A stretch of DNA of 22,646 bases from Scleromatobacter sp045810285 (GTDB lineage: Bacteria; Pseudomonadota; Gammaproteobacteria; Burkholderiales; Burkholderiaceae_C): assembly GCA_045810285.1 (NCBI GenBank), contig JBJMWE010000400.1, positions 1 to 22,646 on the forward strand, given 5' to 3'. Every line of letters starts with the position of its first letter. Position 1 is the stretch's first letter. A model generated the notes under the pieces. The model saw nothing but the letters and a program-made list of their open reading frames with translations, was not told the origin of the DNA and did no database searches. The position numbers were made by a program, and so were the translations under genes. Below, one piece after another: positions 1 to 8,121 of the stretch.

Positions 1-20
1 CACGGCACGGCACGGCACGG
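1..20. repeat. Short CACGG tandem repeat in a GC-rich gene-free edge
   Basis: Four perfect tandem copies of CACGG open the window, followed by GC-rich low-complexity sequence up to the nudB stop codon at 97. No gene is supported in 1-96. It is probably a simple-sequence tract downstream of nudB. Any larger array lies outside the window. Confidence 0.6.
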
Positions 21-96
21 GCGGCGTGGGCGCGGCGGGACGGCGCGGGCGCGGGGGCGGGCGGACGGCGCGGGCGCGTCGGTCAGGTGGGCCGGC

Positions 97-579
97 TCAT
101 CCCCTCCACCGCGGCAGGTGCAGGATCGCCTCCGCGTTGGACGGCGAGAAGCACGCGTCCGCGGCGGCGCGCCATGGCAGCCAGCGCGAGGCCGTGTGCT
201 CGCGGGGCGCGAGGGTCACCGGCGTGCCCGCGGGCACCTCGAGGGCGAACACATGCTCGGTGTTGTGCGTCACCCCGGGCGCGTAGCGCGCACGCCAGCG
301 CGGGTAGATCTCGTAGACGTTGACGAGCGCGCAGTCGCGCAGCGCGTCCAGCGGGATGCCGGGGCCGCCCACGACGATGCCCGTCTCCTCGCCGACCTCG
401 CGCACGCAGGTGTCGACCAGCGATTCCTCGGCGCTGTCCTTCGAGCCCGTGACGCTCTGCCAGAAGCCCGGCGCGTCGGCGCGCTCCAGCAGCAGCACGT
501 CGAGCGCCGGCGTGTGGATGACGACGAGGACGGATTCGGGGATCTTGTACGGACGGGGGGCGGTGGGCGCAGCGCTCAT
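97..579 (-). CDS. nudB: Nudix hydrolase, dihydroneopterin triphosphate diphosphatase (NudB-like)
   Basis: A 160-residue protein. NudB removes pyrophosphate from dihydroneopterin triphosphate in the cytoplasm, an early step of folate synthesis. The N-terminal block YKIPESVLVVIHT, followed by WQSVTGS at about 40-46, is typical of NudB. The Nudix box runs from Gly45 through Glu52, Arg60-Glu61 and Glu64-Glu65 to Gly67. Its first spacer is one residue longer than the textbook pattern. The C-terminal part (ITE/TEHVFALEVP-like strand, then EHTASRWLPWRAA) matches the fold. The length is close to that of E. coli NudB. It lies 33 bp downstream of the iron-operon membrane protein and may be read through from it, although its role is unrelated. 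The usual aspS neighbour is not seen here. The family is secure; the exact substrate is inferred. Confidence 0.88.
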   Translation of the reverse strand: MSAAPTAPRPYKIPESVLVVIHTPALDVLLLERADAPGFWQSVTGSKDSAEESLVDTCVREVGEETGIVVGGPGIPLDALRDCALVNVYEIYPRWRARYAPGVTHNTEHVFALEVPAGTPVTLAPREHTASRWLPWRAAADACFSPSNAEAILHLPRWRG

Positions 580-612
580 GCGCCATTCTCGCGCGCGGCC
601 GCCGCGGGCGCG

Positions 613-813
613 TCACGCGTGCGGGCCGCGCGTGCGCGCCCCGCGGCCGCGACAGCCGAACCACGTGCTCGCGACGCACGGCACGCCCAGGCCGACCCAC
701 GTCATCCAGTCCCACGCGCCGTCACCCACGAGCCCGCCGACCAGGCCCGCGCCGCTGAGGACGGCGATGACGATGGGCCACCCCCACAGCGACCAGAACG
801 GCGAGGCGTTCAT
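613..813 (-). CDS. Small membrane protein, third gene of iron-uptake operon
   Basis: A 66-residue protein that I cannot assign to a named family. Two hydrophobic segments are visible, at about residues 7-30 (from LWGWPIVIAV to a Gly-Leu-Val-Gly-rich stretch) and 36-53 (MTWVGLGVPCVASTWFG). A basic tail rich in Arg and Gly follows, so it is probably an inner-membrane hairpin with a cytoplasmic C-terminus. Its ATG overlaps the stop codon of the PepSY gene by 4 bp, indicating translational coupling. Small two-helix proteins often accompany PepSY-TM and siderophore receptor genes in Proteobacteria, so a role in periplasmic iron-siderophore handling is possible. No catalytic residue is evident. The coding call rests on coupling and the membrane pattern. 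Confidence 0.75.
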   Translation of the reverse strand: MNASPFWSLWGWPIVIAVLSGAGLVGGLVGDGAWDWMTWVGLGVPCVASTWFGCRGRGARTRGPHA

Positions 814-1928
814 GCAGCAGCCCCCTTCGGCCTGCGCACCGCGCCGCGCTTGCTCAGCCACAGGTACAGGCCGCTGCCCAGCACGAGGATGGTGATGACG
901 TCGAGCACGGCCCACAGCCACTGCATCGGCACGCCGCCGTAGTCGCCGAAGTGCAGCGGCTGCGACAGCAGCAGCGTCGTCATGTACCAGGGCGGCTCCT
1001 GGCTGGACGACACCTCGCCCGTGACGGCGTCCACCAGCACCGGCTGCACCAGGCGCTCGGTCAGGCGCGTGCGTCCGCGCATGAACACGCCGTAGTGGTG
1101 CTCGCTGGCCCAGGCGCTGCCGGGGAAGGCGATGAACGCGATCTTCATGTGCGGCTCGCGCGCCCGCGCGTTCGCGAAGGCCTTCTCCAGCGAGCCGAGC
1201 CGTGCCAGCGGCGGCAGGCCGCGGTAGTGCGACAGCAGTTGCGCCACCTGGTCGTCGCGCCAGTGCTCGATGACGAGGTCGGCCCAGGTGTTGATCATGC
1301 CGGTGGCACCCACCACCAGCGCCCAGGTCACCGTGACGATGCCCAGCAGGTTGTGCAGGTCCAGCCACTTCACGCGCGTCGAGCGCTCGTGGCGCACCTC
1401 GCCGAAGCGCAGCTTGCGCATGAACGGCGCGTACAGCACGATGCCCGAGACGATCGCCACCAGCATCAGCAGGCCCATGAAGCCCAGGAACAGCTTGCCC
1501 CACAGGCCGGCGAACAGCTCGACGTGGATCGTGTGGATCACCCCCATCACGCCGCCGTCGATCTTCGGTTCCGCCAGCGGCTGGCCGGTGCGCGCGTCGA
1601 CGGCCACCTGCTTCAGGTCGGTCGTGGCGTGCGGCGTGTCGCCCATCGTCACGTACCAGAGGGTGTCGTCGTCGGGCTCCTGCGACACGTACATGCCCAC
1701 CTTGGACGGGAAGCGCGACTTCGCCGCCGCCATCACCTGGTCCAGCGTGGCGCGCGGCGCGTCCGCCGGCAGCGCCGGCGCGACGACCTCGGTGCCCAGC
1801 CACGCGCCGATCTGGTGGTGGAACACCAGCGGCAGGCCCGTCAGGCACAGCACCAGCAGGAACAGCGTGCTGACCAGGCTGCTCCACTTGTGCAGCCAGG
1901 ACCAGGCGCGCGTCGCGGCGGGGCTCAT
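810..1928 (-). CDS. PepSY-associated TM protein (siderophore reductase-like)
   Basis: A 372-residue inner-membrane protein of the PepSY-TM family. Members sit beside TonB-dependent siderophore receptors and several are implicated in reductive iron release from siderophores. TM1 is at about 18-38 (STLFLLVLCLTGLPLVFHH) and a periplasmic PepSY region follows at about 58-135. TM2 is near 150-172 (FLGFMGLLMLVAIVSGIVLY), TM3 near 195-218 (LHNLLGIVTVTWALVVGATG), and the last TM near the C-terminus (VLDVITILVLGSGLYLWLS). Histidines next to or within the helices (H13, HH near 36, the HTIH pair, H in DLHNLLG) fit the heme- or metal-binding pattern of the family. The ATG shares one base with the receptor stop codon (TGATG), so the two genes are coupled. 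The upstream extension of the open frame overlaps the receptor gene and was rejected as a start. Confidence 0.9.
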   Translation of the reverse strand: MSPAATRAWSWLHKWSSLVSTLFLLVLCLTGLPLVFHHQIGAWLGTEVVAPALPADAPRATLDQVMAAAKSRFPSKVGMYVSQEPDDDTLWYVTMGDTPHATTDLKQVAVDARTGQPLAEPKIDGGVMGVIHTIHVELFAGLWGKLFLGFMGLLMLVAIVSGIVLYAPFMRKLRFGEVRHERSTRVKWLDLHNLLGIVTVTWALVVGATGMINTWADLVIEHWRDDQVAQLLSHYRGLPPLARLGSLEKAFANARAREPHMKIAFIAFPGSAWASEHHYGVFMRGRTRLTERLVQPVLVDAVTGEVSSSQEPPWYMTTLLLSQPLHFGDYGGVPMQWLWAVLDVITILVLGSGLYLWLSKRGAVRRPKGAAA

Positions 1929-4114
1929 CAGTACGCGAAGGTGCCCGACACGAGCACCGTGCGCGGCGCGCCCACCGTCAGGTAGCCCTGGCCGGGATAG
2001 CCGCCCGCGGACGCCCAGTAGTTGCGGTTGGTGACGTTGTCGACGCCCGCGCGCAGCGTGACCTGGTGCGTGCCGACGTCCATCTCGTAGCGCGCGCCGA
2101 TGTCCAGTCGCGTCCACGCGGGCACCACCTGGGTGTTGCCGGAATCCGCGTACTGCCTGGCCGTGTGCACGCCGCGCACGTTCAGCGCGAGGCCCGGCAC
2201 GCCCGCCACGTCGAAGTCGAAGCCGAGGTTGAACTGCGACTTCGGCGAGCCGATCACCTGCTTGCCCGAAAGCTTCGCGTCGAGGAAGCTCGCGCCGCCC
2301 AGCACGCGCACGCCGGGCAGCGCCTCGCCGTAGACGGAGATCTCGGCGCCGCGGTTGCGCTGCGTGGCCAGCTGCTCGAAGGTGGCGCCGTCCAGGCCGT
2401 AGTTCGCCTTGCGCGACTGGAACACGCTCACGGTGCCGCCGTACGAGCCGGTGTCCACCTTCACGCCGATCTCGCCCTGCCGGGTCTGGTAGGGCTTGAA
2501 CGCCTGGCCGCCGTTGGTGACCGGGTGCACGGCACCACCGCCGAAATAGGTCAGCGGCGCGACGTCGCCCGCCACCAGGCCCTCGATGTACGTGCCGTAG
2601 AACGACACCTGCTTGTTCAGCTTGAACACGAGGCCGGCCACCGGCGTGATGCGCGAGCCGGTGCTCGCGGGCGTGGTGACCGCCCCGCTGCCGTAGTCGA
2701 ACGACGTGCTCTCGATCTGCTGGCGGCGTGCACCGAGCGTCAGCAGCACGCGGTCGTCGGCGAAGGACAGCGTGTCGGCCAGCGCCTCGCTGCGGGTGAC
2801 CACGCGCAGCGTCGTGAGCGGATCGGACAGGTTGCTGCCGCCCGTGTAGTACGTCTCGTCGGGAATCGCGATGAACGCGCTGTCGTACAACGTTCCCGCG
2901 GGCACGCCCCCGAAATTGCTGAAGGCGAACGCGTTCTTCGACACCGCCTGGTACGCCCCGAACGAGCCCACCACCGTGTGCCGGATGGATCCCGTGCCGA
3001 AGCTGCCGCGCAGGCCCACCTCGCCCGTCTTGATCGAGTCCTTGCGCGTGTTGGCCGCCGCGTACAAGGACTGCGTGCCGTCGACGGCGAAGATGCTCGG
3101 CACCTCGAGCTGGTTGTCCTCATGGCCGTCGCGGAAGCCGCCGGCCGCCCAGGCCGTCAGCGACGGCAGGATGTCGAGTTCCGCGCGCAGCGTGCCGAAG
3201 GTGTCGCGCTCGTGCGAGTACGACCACTTCTGCGCGAACTGCCTGCTGGCGTCGGGTGCGGCCGGCACGCCGCCGAACACGTTGATGTTGGGCGTCGCGC
3301 CCTTGACGTCGTTGTCCTGCGTGCCGATGTCGGCCGACACGCGCAGCCCGCCCGCGTGCCAGTCGGCGCCCAGCAGCGCGGCGTCGAGCTTGTCGCGCTC
3401 GCCGCGCACCGCGGTGTCGCCCTCGCTGTGCACGACGTTGGCGCGCAGGCCCAGCGCCTTGCCGGCGCCGAAGCGGCGGCCCACGTCGACGGACTCGGAC
3501 AGCTGGCCGGCGGCCAGGCCCACGGTGACCGAGGCCTGCGGCGCGTTGCCCGCGCGCTTGGGCATCACGTTGACCGCGCCGCCCAGGCCGCTGCCGCCCG
3601 GGGCCGCGCCGTTGAGGAAGGCGCTGGCGCCGCGCAGCACCTCGACGCGCTCCACCAGCTGCGCCGCCAGGTACTGCCGCGGCAGCAGGCCGTACAGGCC
3701 GTTGTACGAGATGTCGTCGGAGTACACGACGAGGCCACGCACCATGTAGGCCTGCTGGAAGTTGCCGAAGCCGCGCGTCACGCGCACGGCCGGATCGTTC
3801 TGCAGCACGTCCGCGAGGCTGGCGGCCTGCTGGTCCTCGATCAGCTTGGCGGTGTAGTTCGTGATGGTCAGCGGCGTGGACATGACGTCCTGGCTGCCCA
3901 GCAGGCCGACGCGGCCGCCGCGGGCCACCTGGCCGCCCGCGTACGGCGGCTTCAGGCCGCCGGCCGAGGCGTCGGCGCTGATCACGACTTGCTGCGTCTC
4001 CGGTTCGCTCGCGGCCGCGGCGGGCGCGGCGGCGGCTTGCCCGTGGGCCTGGCCGGCGGCCAGCAGGAGGACGGCGGTGGAGAGCGCGCTGAGGCGGAAG
4101 GTGGCGTGCGGCAT
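1928..4114 (-). CDS. TonB-dependent siderophore receptor
   Basis: A 728-residue outer-membrane receptor for energised uptake of ferric siderophores. A signal peptide occupies about residues 1-26 (hydrophobic core LSALSTAVLLLAAG, cleavage near AHGQ). The plug domain follows at about 55-190, with hallmarks of the FhuA/FhuE/FpvA class: VRGLVVYSDDISYNG, RVEVLRGASAFLNG, and a glycine-rich GGAVNVMPKRA segment. The rest is beta-barrel, ending in the aromatic-terminated strand VLVSGTFAY. The ATG at 4114 was chosen because AGGA lies five bases upstream and the signal peptide begins there; upstream in-frame ATGs add a charged, non-signal extension. It is first in an operon with the PepSY-TM protein and the 66-residue protein. 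The Fur-like site 31 bp upstream suggests iron repression. The ligand cannot be told from the sequence. Confidence 0.95.
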   Translation of the reverse strand: MPHATFRLSALSTAVLLLAAGQAHGQAAAAPAAAASEPETQQVVISADASAGGLKPPYAGGQVARGGRVGLLGSQDVMSTPLTITNYTAKLIEDQQAASLADVLQNDPAVRVTRGFGNFQQAYMVRGLVVYSDDISYNGLYGLLPRQYLAAQLVERVEVLRGASAFLNGAAPGGSGLGGAVNVMPKRAGNAPQASVTVGLAAGQLSESVDVGRRFGAGKALGLRANVVHSEGDTAVRGERDKLDAALLGADWHAGGLRVSADIGTQDNDVKGATPNINVFGGVPAAPDASRQFAQKWSYSHERDTFGTLRAELDILPSLTAWAAGGFRDGHEDNQLEVPSIFAVDGTQSLYAAANTRKDSIKTGEVGLRGSFGTGSIRHTVVGSFGAYQAVSKNAFAFSNFGGVPAGTLYDSAFIAIPDETYYTGGSNLSDPLTTLRVVTRSEALADTLSFADDRVLLTLGARRQQIESTSFDYGSGAVTTPASTGSRITPVAGLVFKLNKQVSFYGTYIEGLVAGDVAPLTYFGGGAVHPVTNGGQAFKPYQTRQGEIGVKVDTGSYGGTVSVFQSRKANYGLDGATFEQLATQRNRGAEISVYGEALPGVRVLGGASFLDAKLSGKQVIGSPKSQFNLGFDFDVAGVPGLALNVRGVHTARQYADSGNTQVVPAWTRLDIGARYEMDVGTHQVTLRAGVDNVTNRNYWASAGGYPGQGYLTVGAPRTVLVSGTFAY

Positions 4115-4144
4115 GGAATTCCTGAGTGGCGATTGCCTGTGGAT

Positions 4145-4163
4145 GCGATTGATTCTCATTCAA
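4145..4163 (-). promoter_or_regulatory. Fur-box-like operator upstream of the siderophore receptor
   Basis: Read on the minus strand, TTGAATGAGAATCAATCGC matches the 19-bp Fur consensus GATAATGATAATCATTATC at 12 of 19 positions by eye, including the core AATGA-AATCA. It sits 31 bp upstream of the receptor start, where a Fur repressor would block transcription when iron is plentiful. The surrounding AT-rich patch stands out from the GC-rich background. Confidence 0.6.
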
Positions 4164-4264
4164 TTCTATGCAAGTCCGGCCCGGTCCGCCGCGACTCGGC
4201 GCACCGGGACGCGGCGAAAGGCGGGCGTGTGGCGCGCGTGCATCGGTCGTCGAGGCCCATCGTA

Positions 4265-4280
4265 GGCGCGGTGCCGCGCC
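4265..4280 (-). terminator. Possible hairpin after the S9 peptidase gene
   Basis: A near-perfect inverted repeat (GGCGCGG, then CCGCGCC, with a 2-4 nt loop) lies 18 bp beyond the stop codon of the S9 peptidase gene. There is no T-tract, so it may be only a weak terminator or an RNA 3'-end stabiliser. The rest of 4115-4298 holds the receptor's promoter region and no gene. Confidence 0.3.
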
Positions 4281-4298
4281 GGGGCTGCGCCGTCCGGG

Positions 4299-6503
4299 TC
4301 AACGACTGTCGCGTGCGGGCACGGCCGCCAGCCGGCCGCGCACGACCGGCCGGCGCGCGACGCTGGCCTCGGCGAAGGCCCAGAACAGCGCCATCTGCGC
4401 GAGTTCGTCCGACGCGCCGGAGGACGACTGGTGCCCGCCCGTCATGTCGACGCGCAGCAGCACGGGCTTGCCCGAGCGCGTGTGCGCGCGCAGCGCCGCG
4501 ATCCACTTGGCCGATTCCCAGTAGCTGACCCGGTCGTCGCGCAGGCCGGCCGTGGCCAGCACCGCGGGGTAGGCGGCGGCATGCACGTTCTCGTACGGCG
4601 AGATGGCCGCCAGGTTGTCGTAGGCGCGCGGGTCGGCCAGCGGGTCGCCCCAGTCGGCGCGGAACACGGGCACCAGCGGGTGGGTGGTGTCGGACATGGT
4701 GTTGAGCATGTCGACGAAGGGCACCTGCGCGATGACGCCGGCGTAGCGGTCGGGCCGCTCGTTCATCGCCCCGCCCATCAGCAGGCCGCCGGCCGACAGG
4801 CCGTACGCCACGCACCGGCCCGGCGCGCCATGGCCCTGGGCGACGAGGTGGTCGGTGCAGGCGTTGAAGTCGGTGAAGCTGTGGCGCTTGGAGAACAGGC
4901 GGCCGTCGAGGAACCAGCGCCGCCCCTTCTCCGAGCCGCCGCGCACGTGCGCGATCGCGTACGCCCAGCCCCGGTCGACGAGCGCCAGCGCCGGCACCGA
5001 GAACAGCGGTTCGGCCGCGATGCCGTACGCCCCGTAGCCGTACACCAGCAAGGGCCCGCGGCCGTCGGCGCGGCGGCCGCGCCGCGTCAGCAGGGTGATG
5101 GGCACCTGTTCGCCGTCGGGCGCGCGGGCATGCAGGCGGCGCAGCTCGTAGCGCGCGGGATCGAAGCCGGCGACGTGCGTCCGGGCGAGCACGCGCCGCG
5201 CCCCGCTGCGCAGGTCCACGCCCACCCAGCGCGGCGGCGTGCGCGGCGACTGGAACACGAGCCGCAGCTCGGTGCCGGCGGCGTCCTGCACGTCGTCGAA
5301 CGCCAGCGTGCCCGGGTCTTCGTCGGCGCGCACGACGAACTCGTCGCCGGCGCGGTCGCGCACCACCACCGACAGCCGTTCGGCCTCGCGCTGGCGCCAC
5401 GCGAGGTGGCCGGCGAACGCGCGCACGTCCAGGATGTCGACGCCCGCGCGCGCAGGTCGCAGCGGCGTCCAGTGCGCGCGTCCCGGGGCGTCGAGCGAGG
5501 CCGTCATCAGGCCCGCGTCGACCGCGCCGCCGGCGTCGGTGAGGATCACCAACTGGCCGCCCCAGTCCTCGACCTGGTAGTGCAGGCCGGGCTCGCGCGG
5601 GTGCACGAGCACCGGCTCGGCCGTCGGCGACGCGGCCGGCACCAGGCGCCATTCGTCCATGTCCGGCCCGAACACGCGGATCGAGCACCACGCGTCCGAC
5701 GCCGCTCGACCCAACCACGTGAACAGCGTCGGATCCGGCTGGTCCAGCACCAGCGCGTGGGCGATCTCGCCGCGTGCCGGCGTGCGGTAGGTCTTCGACG
5801 GCCGGCCGAACTCGTCGCGCCACAGCCAGAGGATCCACTGCGAATCGGGCGACACCGTCAGGCCGTGCCAGCCGTAGGCGTCCTCCCAGCTGCGGATGTC
5901 GCCGGTACGCAGGTCGTGAACGCAGACACGGTGGCGGTCGCTGCCGTGCACGTCCTCGAGCCAGACGTAGAGCGAGTGGTCGGGGCTGGGCTGCGCCTCG
6001 ATGACGCGATAGTAGGACTGGCCGCGGCTGCGCGCCTGTTCGTCGAGCAGCACCTCCTCCGGCCCGCCGCCGACGGGCCGGCGCACGTGCACGACGTGAT
6101 CGTCGCCGGGCCGAACGCGCACGTCGTAGACGAAGCCGCCGCGGGTCAAGGGCGGCAGCGCACCCGTCTCGCTGCCGTAGGCCGCCATCGCGGCGCGCCA
6201 GCGCGCCTGGGCCGGGCGCGTGGGCGCGAGCACGGCGTCGGCGTAGGCGTTCTCGTCGTCGAGATGGCGGCGGATCTCCGGATCGATGTCGCGCGTGCCG
6301 GCCAGGAACGCCTGGTAGTGCGGATCGCGCAGCCATGCGTAGTCGTCGACGCGCACGCGGCCCAGCTGCTCGATGCGGCGCGGTCGCTTCGGCGTGACGG
6401 GCGGGCGGGGGACGTCCGTTGCGTCCGCGTGCGCCGTCGCGGCGAACGGCCGTGCCGGCCACGCCGCCGCGATCGCCGCGGCCAGCACGCTGCGGCGCCT
6501 CAT
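4299..6503 (-). CDS. S9 prolyl oligopeptidase family serine peptidase (oligopeptidase B-like), exported
   Basis: A 734-residue serine peptidase of the S9 (prolyl oligopeptidase) clan, closest in layout to oligopeptidase B. Residues 1-26 form a signal peptide with an N-terminal RRR and Ala-rich core (MRRRSVLAAAIAAAW), possibly a Tat signal, so it is probably periplasmic. A beta-propeller covers about 60-440, starting with the family's RVRVDDYAWLRDP block. The C-terminal alpha/beta hydrolase domain has the catalytic Ser570 in GLSAGG, an Asp at 656/657 in GLRDDRVSYWESAKW, and His691 in MTGGHQSSSG. The HVRGGSEKGRRWF segment is typical of oligopeptidase B. The ATG at 6503 overlaps the upstream paiB-like stop by 4 bp. 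The open frame continues upstream, but that part shadows paiB. Preference for basic residues or proline cannot be decided from what I see. Confidence 0.92.
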   Translation of the reverse strand: MRRRSVLAAAIAAAWPARPFAATAHADATDVPRPPVTPKRPRRIEQLGRVRVDDYAWLRDPHYQAFLAGTRDIDPEIRRHLDDENAYADAVLAPTRPAQARWRAAMAAYGSETGALPPLTRGGFVYDVRVRPGDDHVVHVRRPVGGGPEEVLLDEQARSRGQSYYRVIEAQPSPDHSLYVWLEDVHGSDRHRVCVHDLRTGDIRSWEDAYGWHGLTVSPDSQWILWLWRDEFGRPSKTYRTPARGEIAHALVLDQPDPTLFTWLGRAASDAWCSIRVFGPDMDEWRLVPAASPTAEPVLVHPREPGLHYQVEDWGGQLVILTDAGGAVDAGLMTASLDAPGRAHWTPLRPARAGVDILDVRAFAGHLAWRQREAERLSVVVRDRAGDEFVVRADEDPGTLAFDDVQDAAGTELRLVFQSPRTPPRWVGVDLRSGARRVLARTHVAGFDPARYELRRLHARAPDGEQVPITLLTRRGRRADGRGPLLVYGYGAYGIAAEPLFSVPALALVDRGWAYAIAHVRGGSEKGRRWFLDGRLFSKRHSFTDFNACTDHLVAQGHGAPGRCVAYGLSAGGLLMGGAMNERPDRYAGVIAQVPFVDMLNTMSDTTHPLVPVFRADWGDPLADPRAYDNLAAISPYENVHAAAYPAVLATAGLRDDRVSYWESAKWIAALRAHTRSGKPVLLRVDMTGGHQSSSGASDELAQMALFWAFAEASVARRPVVRGRLAAVPARDSR

Positions 6504-7126
6504 CCGCGGCCCGGGTTGAAGCGGCGCATCCACGCGGGCAGCGCGGCGTCCGGCTGGGCGTCGAGGCCGGCGAGGATGTCGACATAGACGTCGTCGCGCT
6601 CGTCCTGGCCCAGCTTGTATTTCTCCTGGCTCGCGAGGACCTCGGCGCGGAACGCGATCACCCGCTGCGCGAGCTGGGCCAGGCGCGGCCCCATGTCGTC
6701 GATGGACCAGGCGTCGACGCGGCCGGCTTCCATGCGCTCGGCGAGCTCGCGCAGGTGGGCGACGATGGCGTCGGGCTGCTCCATGAGCCGCACGTCCACC
6801 TGCAGCTGCGCGCTGGCGTAGTTCCACGTCGGCGCCTGCGTGCGGTCGGCCATCCACGACGGCGACACGTAGCCGTGCACGCCCAGCCACAGCACGGTGG
6901 CGCGGCCGTCGGCCCGCAGCGCGGCGACCTGCGCGTTGCTGCGCGCGAAGTGGCCCTCCACGGCCACGATGCGGCCATCCGACGCGAAGCGGGGAACGAG
7001 CGGCAGCGGCGTCGACAGCAGGCCGGCGGGGCCGGCGCTGCAGATCCAGGCGAGCGGCTGCTGGCGTGCCAGGTCGGCGAGATCCTGCGGGCTGCGCGGC
7101 GCGAAGCGGTGGGGCGGTGCGGTCAT
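6500..7126 (-). CDS. paiB: PaiB-like FMN-binding negative transcriptional regulator
   Basis: A 208-residue protein of the PaiB family, an FMN-binding split-barrel fold. Recognition is by LLSTPLPLVP, EGHFARSNAQ, the HGYVSPSWMADRTQAPTWNY block and the C-terminal KYKLGQDERDDVYVDI. In Bacillus subtilis the pai locus lowers extracellular protease production and sporulation. Most proteobacterial members have no proven DNA-binding role and may be flavin- or heme-binding enzymes. Here its stop overlaps the start of the exported S9 peptidase by 4 bp, so the two are translationally coupled, which fits the historical protease link. The gene is preceded by a 100-bp gap after araC that must hold the promoter. 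Confident in the family, unsure of a regulatory function. Confidence 0.9.
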   Translation of the reverse strand: MTAPPHRFAPRSPQDLADLARQQPLAWICSAGPAGLLSTPLPLVPRFASDGRIVAVEGHFARSNAQVAALRADGRATVLWLGVHGYVSPSWMADRTQAPTWNYASAQLQVDVRLMEQPDAIVAHLRELAERMEAGRVDAWSIDDMGPRLAQLAQRVIAFRAEVLASQEKYKLGQDERDDVYVDILAGLDAQPDAALPAWMRRFNPGRG

Positions 7127-7172
7127 GCCGGAAGCCTAGTGCGGCGCGTCGCGGCAGTCCATCGTCGACGGG

Positions 7173-7205
7173 CCGCCCGCTCGCGCGTGCGGGCCAGGCG
7201 GGCGG
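7173..7205. repeat. 8-bp perfect inverted repeat between araC and paiB genes
   Basis: CCGCCCGC at 7173-7180 pairs perfectly with GCGGGCGG at 7198-7205 across a 17-base spacer. It lies just after the araC stop and upstream of the paiB-like start. With no T-run, it could be a terminator-like hairpin for araC or an operator for the paiB-peptidase pair. Confidence 0.35.
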
Positions 7206-7226
7206 ATACCGGAACCCGCGAGCGTC

Positions 7227-7982
7227 TCAGTGCACGTAGCGGCTGGGCGGCACGCCGAACGCGCGCTGGAAGGCGGCGGTGAACGCGCTGGGGCTCTCGT
7301 AGCCGACGTCGTAGGCCGTGGTGGTGACCGGCTGGCCACGTGCCAGGCGCGCCATCGCCTCGAGCAGGCGCACGCGCTGGCGCCATTCGGCCAGGCTCAT
7401 GCCCGTCTGCTCGCGGAACAGCCGCGTGAAGGTGCGCCGGCTCATGCAGGCGCGCGCGGCGAGGTCGTCCAGCGAATCGGCGCGGGTCGGGTCGGCCACG
7501 AGTTCGCGGCAGATCGCACCCAGGCGCGGCTCCTGCGGCATGGGCACGCTGTGGCTGGCCACGCTCGGGGCGTCGATGCTCTCGAGCAGCAGCCGCACGA
7601 TCAGGCCGTCGCGGCCGGCGTTGTCGTATTCGCGCGGGAGCGCCATCGTCTCGAGGATCAGCGCGCGCAGCAGCTCGGAGACCTCGATCACGCGGCACTC
7701 GCGCCGCGCGTCGCCGCTGGCCTCCACGTACAGCGTGCGGATGGACACGGCGCTGCGGCAGGTGACCTCGTGGTCGACGCCCGCCGGCATCCAGATGGCG
7801 CGCTGCGGCGGCACCACGTAGCTGGCGCGATCGGTGACGACGGACATCACGCCCGAGGCCGCGTACAGCAGCTGCGCCCGCGCGTGGTGGTGGCGCGGGT
7901 CGACGAAGTTGGCGGGGTATTCGTCCGCGAGCGCCACGACGGGGCGCGGGACGTCCAAGAGGTCGCGGCTGCTGATCGTCAT
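7227..7982 (-). CDS. AraC family transcriptional regulator
   Basis: A 251-residue AraC-type regulator. The N-terminal half (about 10-130) is a cupin-like sensor domain: DPRHHHARAQLLYAASGVMSVVTD matches the histidine-containing strand seen in AraC proteins with small-molecule-binding cupins. The C-terminal half carries two helix-turn-helix units at about 155-245 (LDDLAARACMSRRTFTRLF, then TTTAYDVGYESPSAFTAAF), ending in the diagnostic FGVPPSRY. The start MTISSRDLL was preferred over an upstream in-frame ATG because the extension is Arg-rich and non-conserved. No Shine-Dalgarno is visible, and a putative -10 lies only 6 bp away, so the message may be leaderless. It is divergent from the alpha/beta hydrolase gene, which is its most likely target. 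The inducer is unknown. Confidence 0.92.
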   Translation of the reverse strand: MTISSRDLLDVPRPVVALADEYPANFVDPRHHHARAQLLYAASGVMSVVTDRASYVVPPQRAIWMPAGVDHEVTCRSAVSIRTLYVEASGDARRECRVIEVSELLRALILETMALPREYDNAGRDGLIVRLLLESIDAPSVASHSVPMPQEPRLGAICRELVADPTRADSLDDLAARACMSRRTFTRLFREQTGMSLAEWRQRVRLLEAMARLARGQPVTTTAYDVGYESPSAFTAAFQRAFGVPPSRYVH

Positions 7983-7988
7983 GGGCGT

Positions 7989-8017
7989 ATTTAGCAAGAA
8001 ACGGGCGCGACCGACAA
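7989..8017 (-). promoter_or_regulatory. Possible sigma-70 promoter for araC
   Basis: On the minus strand TTGTCG and CTAAAT are separated by 17 bp (4/6 and 3/6 matches to consensus). The -10 ends 6 bp before the araC ATG, which implies a leaderless or near-leaderless transcript. It sits in the 139-bp divergent gap shared with the hydrolase gene. Confidence 0.33.
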
Positions 8018-8121
8018 GGGGGCGTCGCCTGCCTGTTGCTGCGCGCACGCCGCTGCCCGGCCTCGATAGTCACTGGCCCGCCGACGCCAGCAGCGCGCGC
8101 CCGCCCCGCTACCCTTGCCGC

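Noticed and set aside
1..96. CRISPR-like or larger tandem array at the left edge
   Set aside because: There are only four copies of a 5-bp unit, with no spacers. It is simple GC-rich sequence.
83..715. A 210-residue minus-strand open frame overlapping nudB
   Set aside because: It is an alternate frame of nudB, very Arg-rich, with no motif.
2066..4528. An 820-residue plus-strand open frame opposite the siderophore receptor
   Set aside because: The TonB receptor on the other strand has a full set of family motifs. This frame is an expected artefact of high GC content.
4431..6587. A 718-residue plus-strand open frame opposite the S9 peptidase
   Set aside because: It is a shadow of the peptidase, whose catalytic triad and signal peptide are evident.
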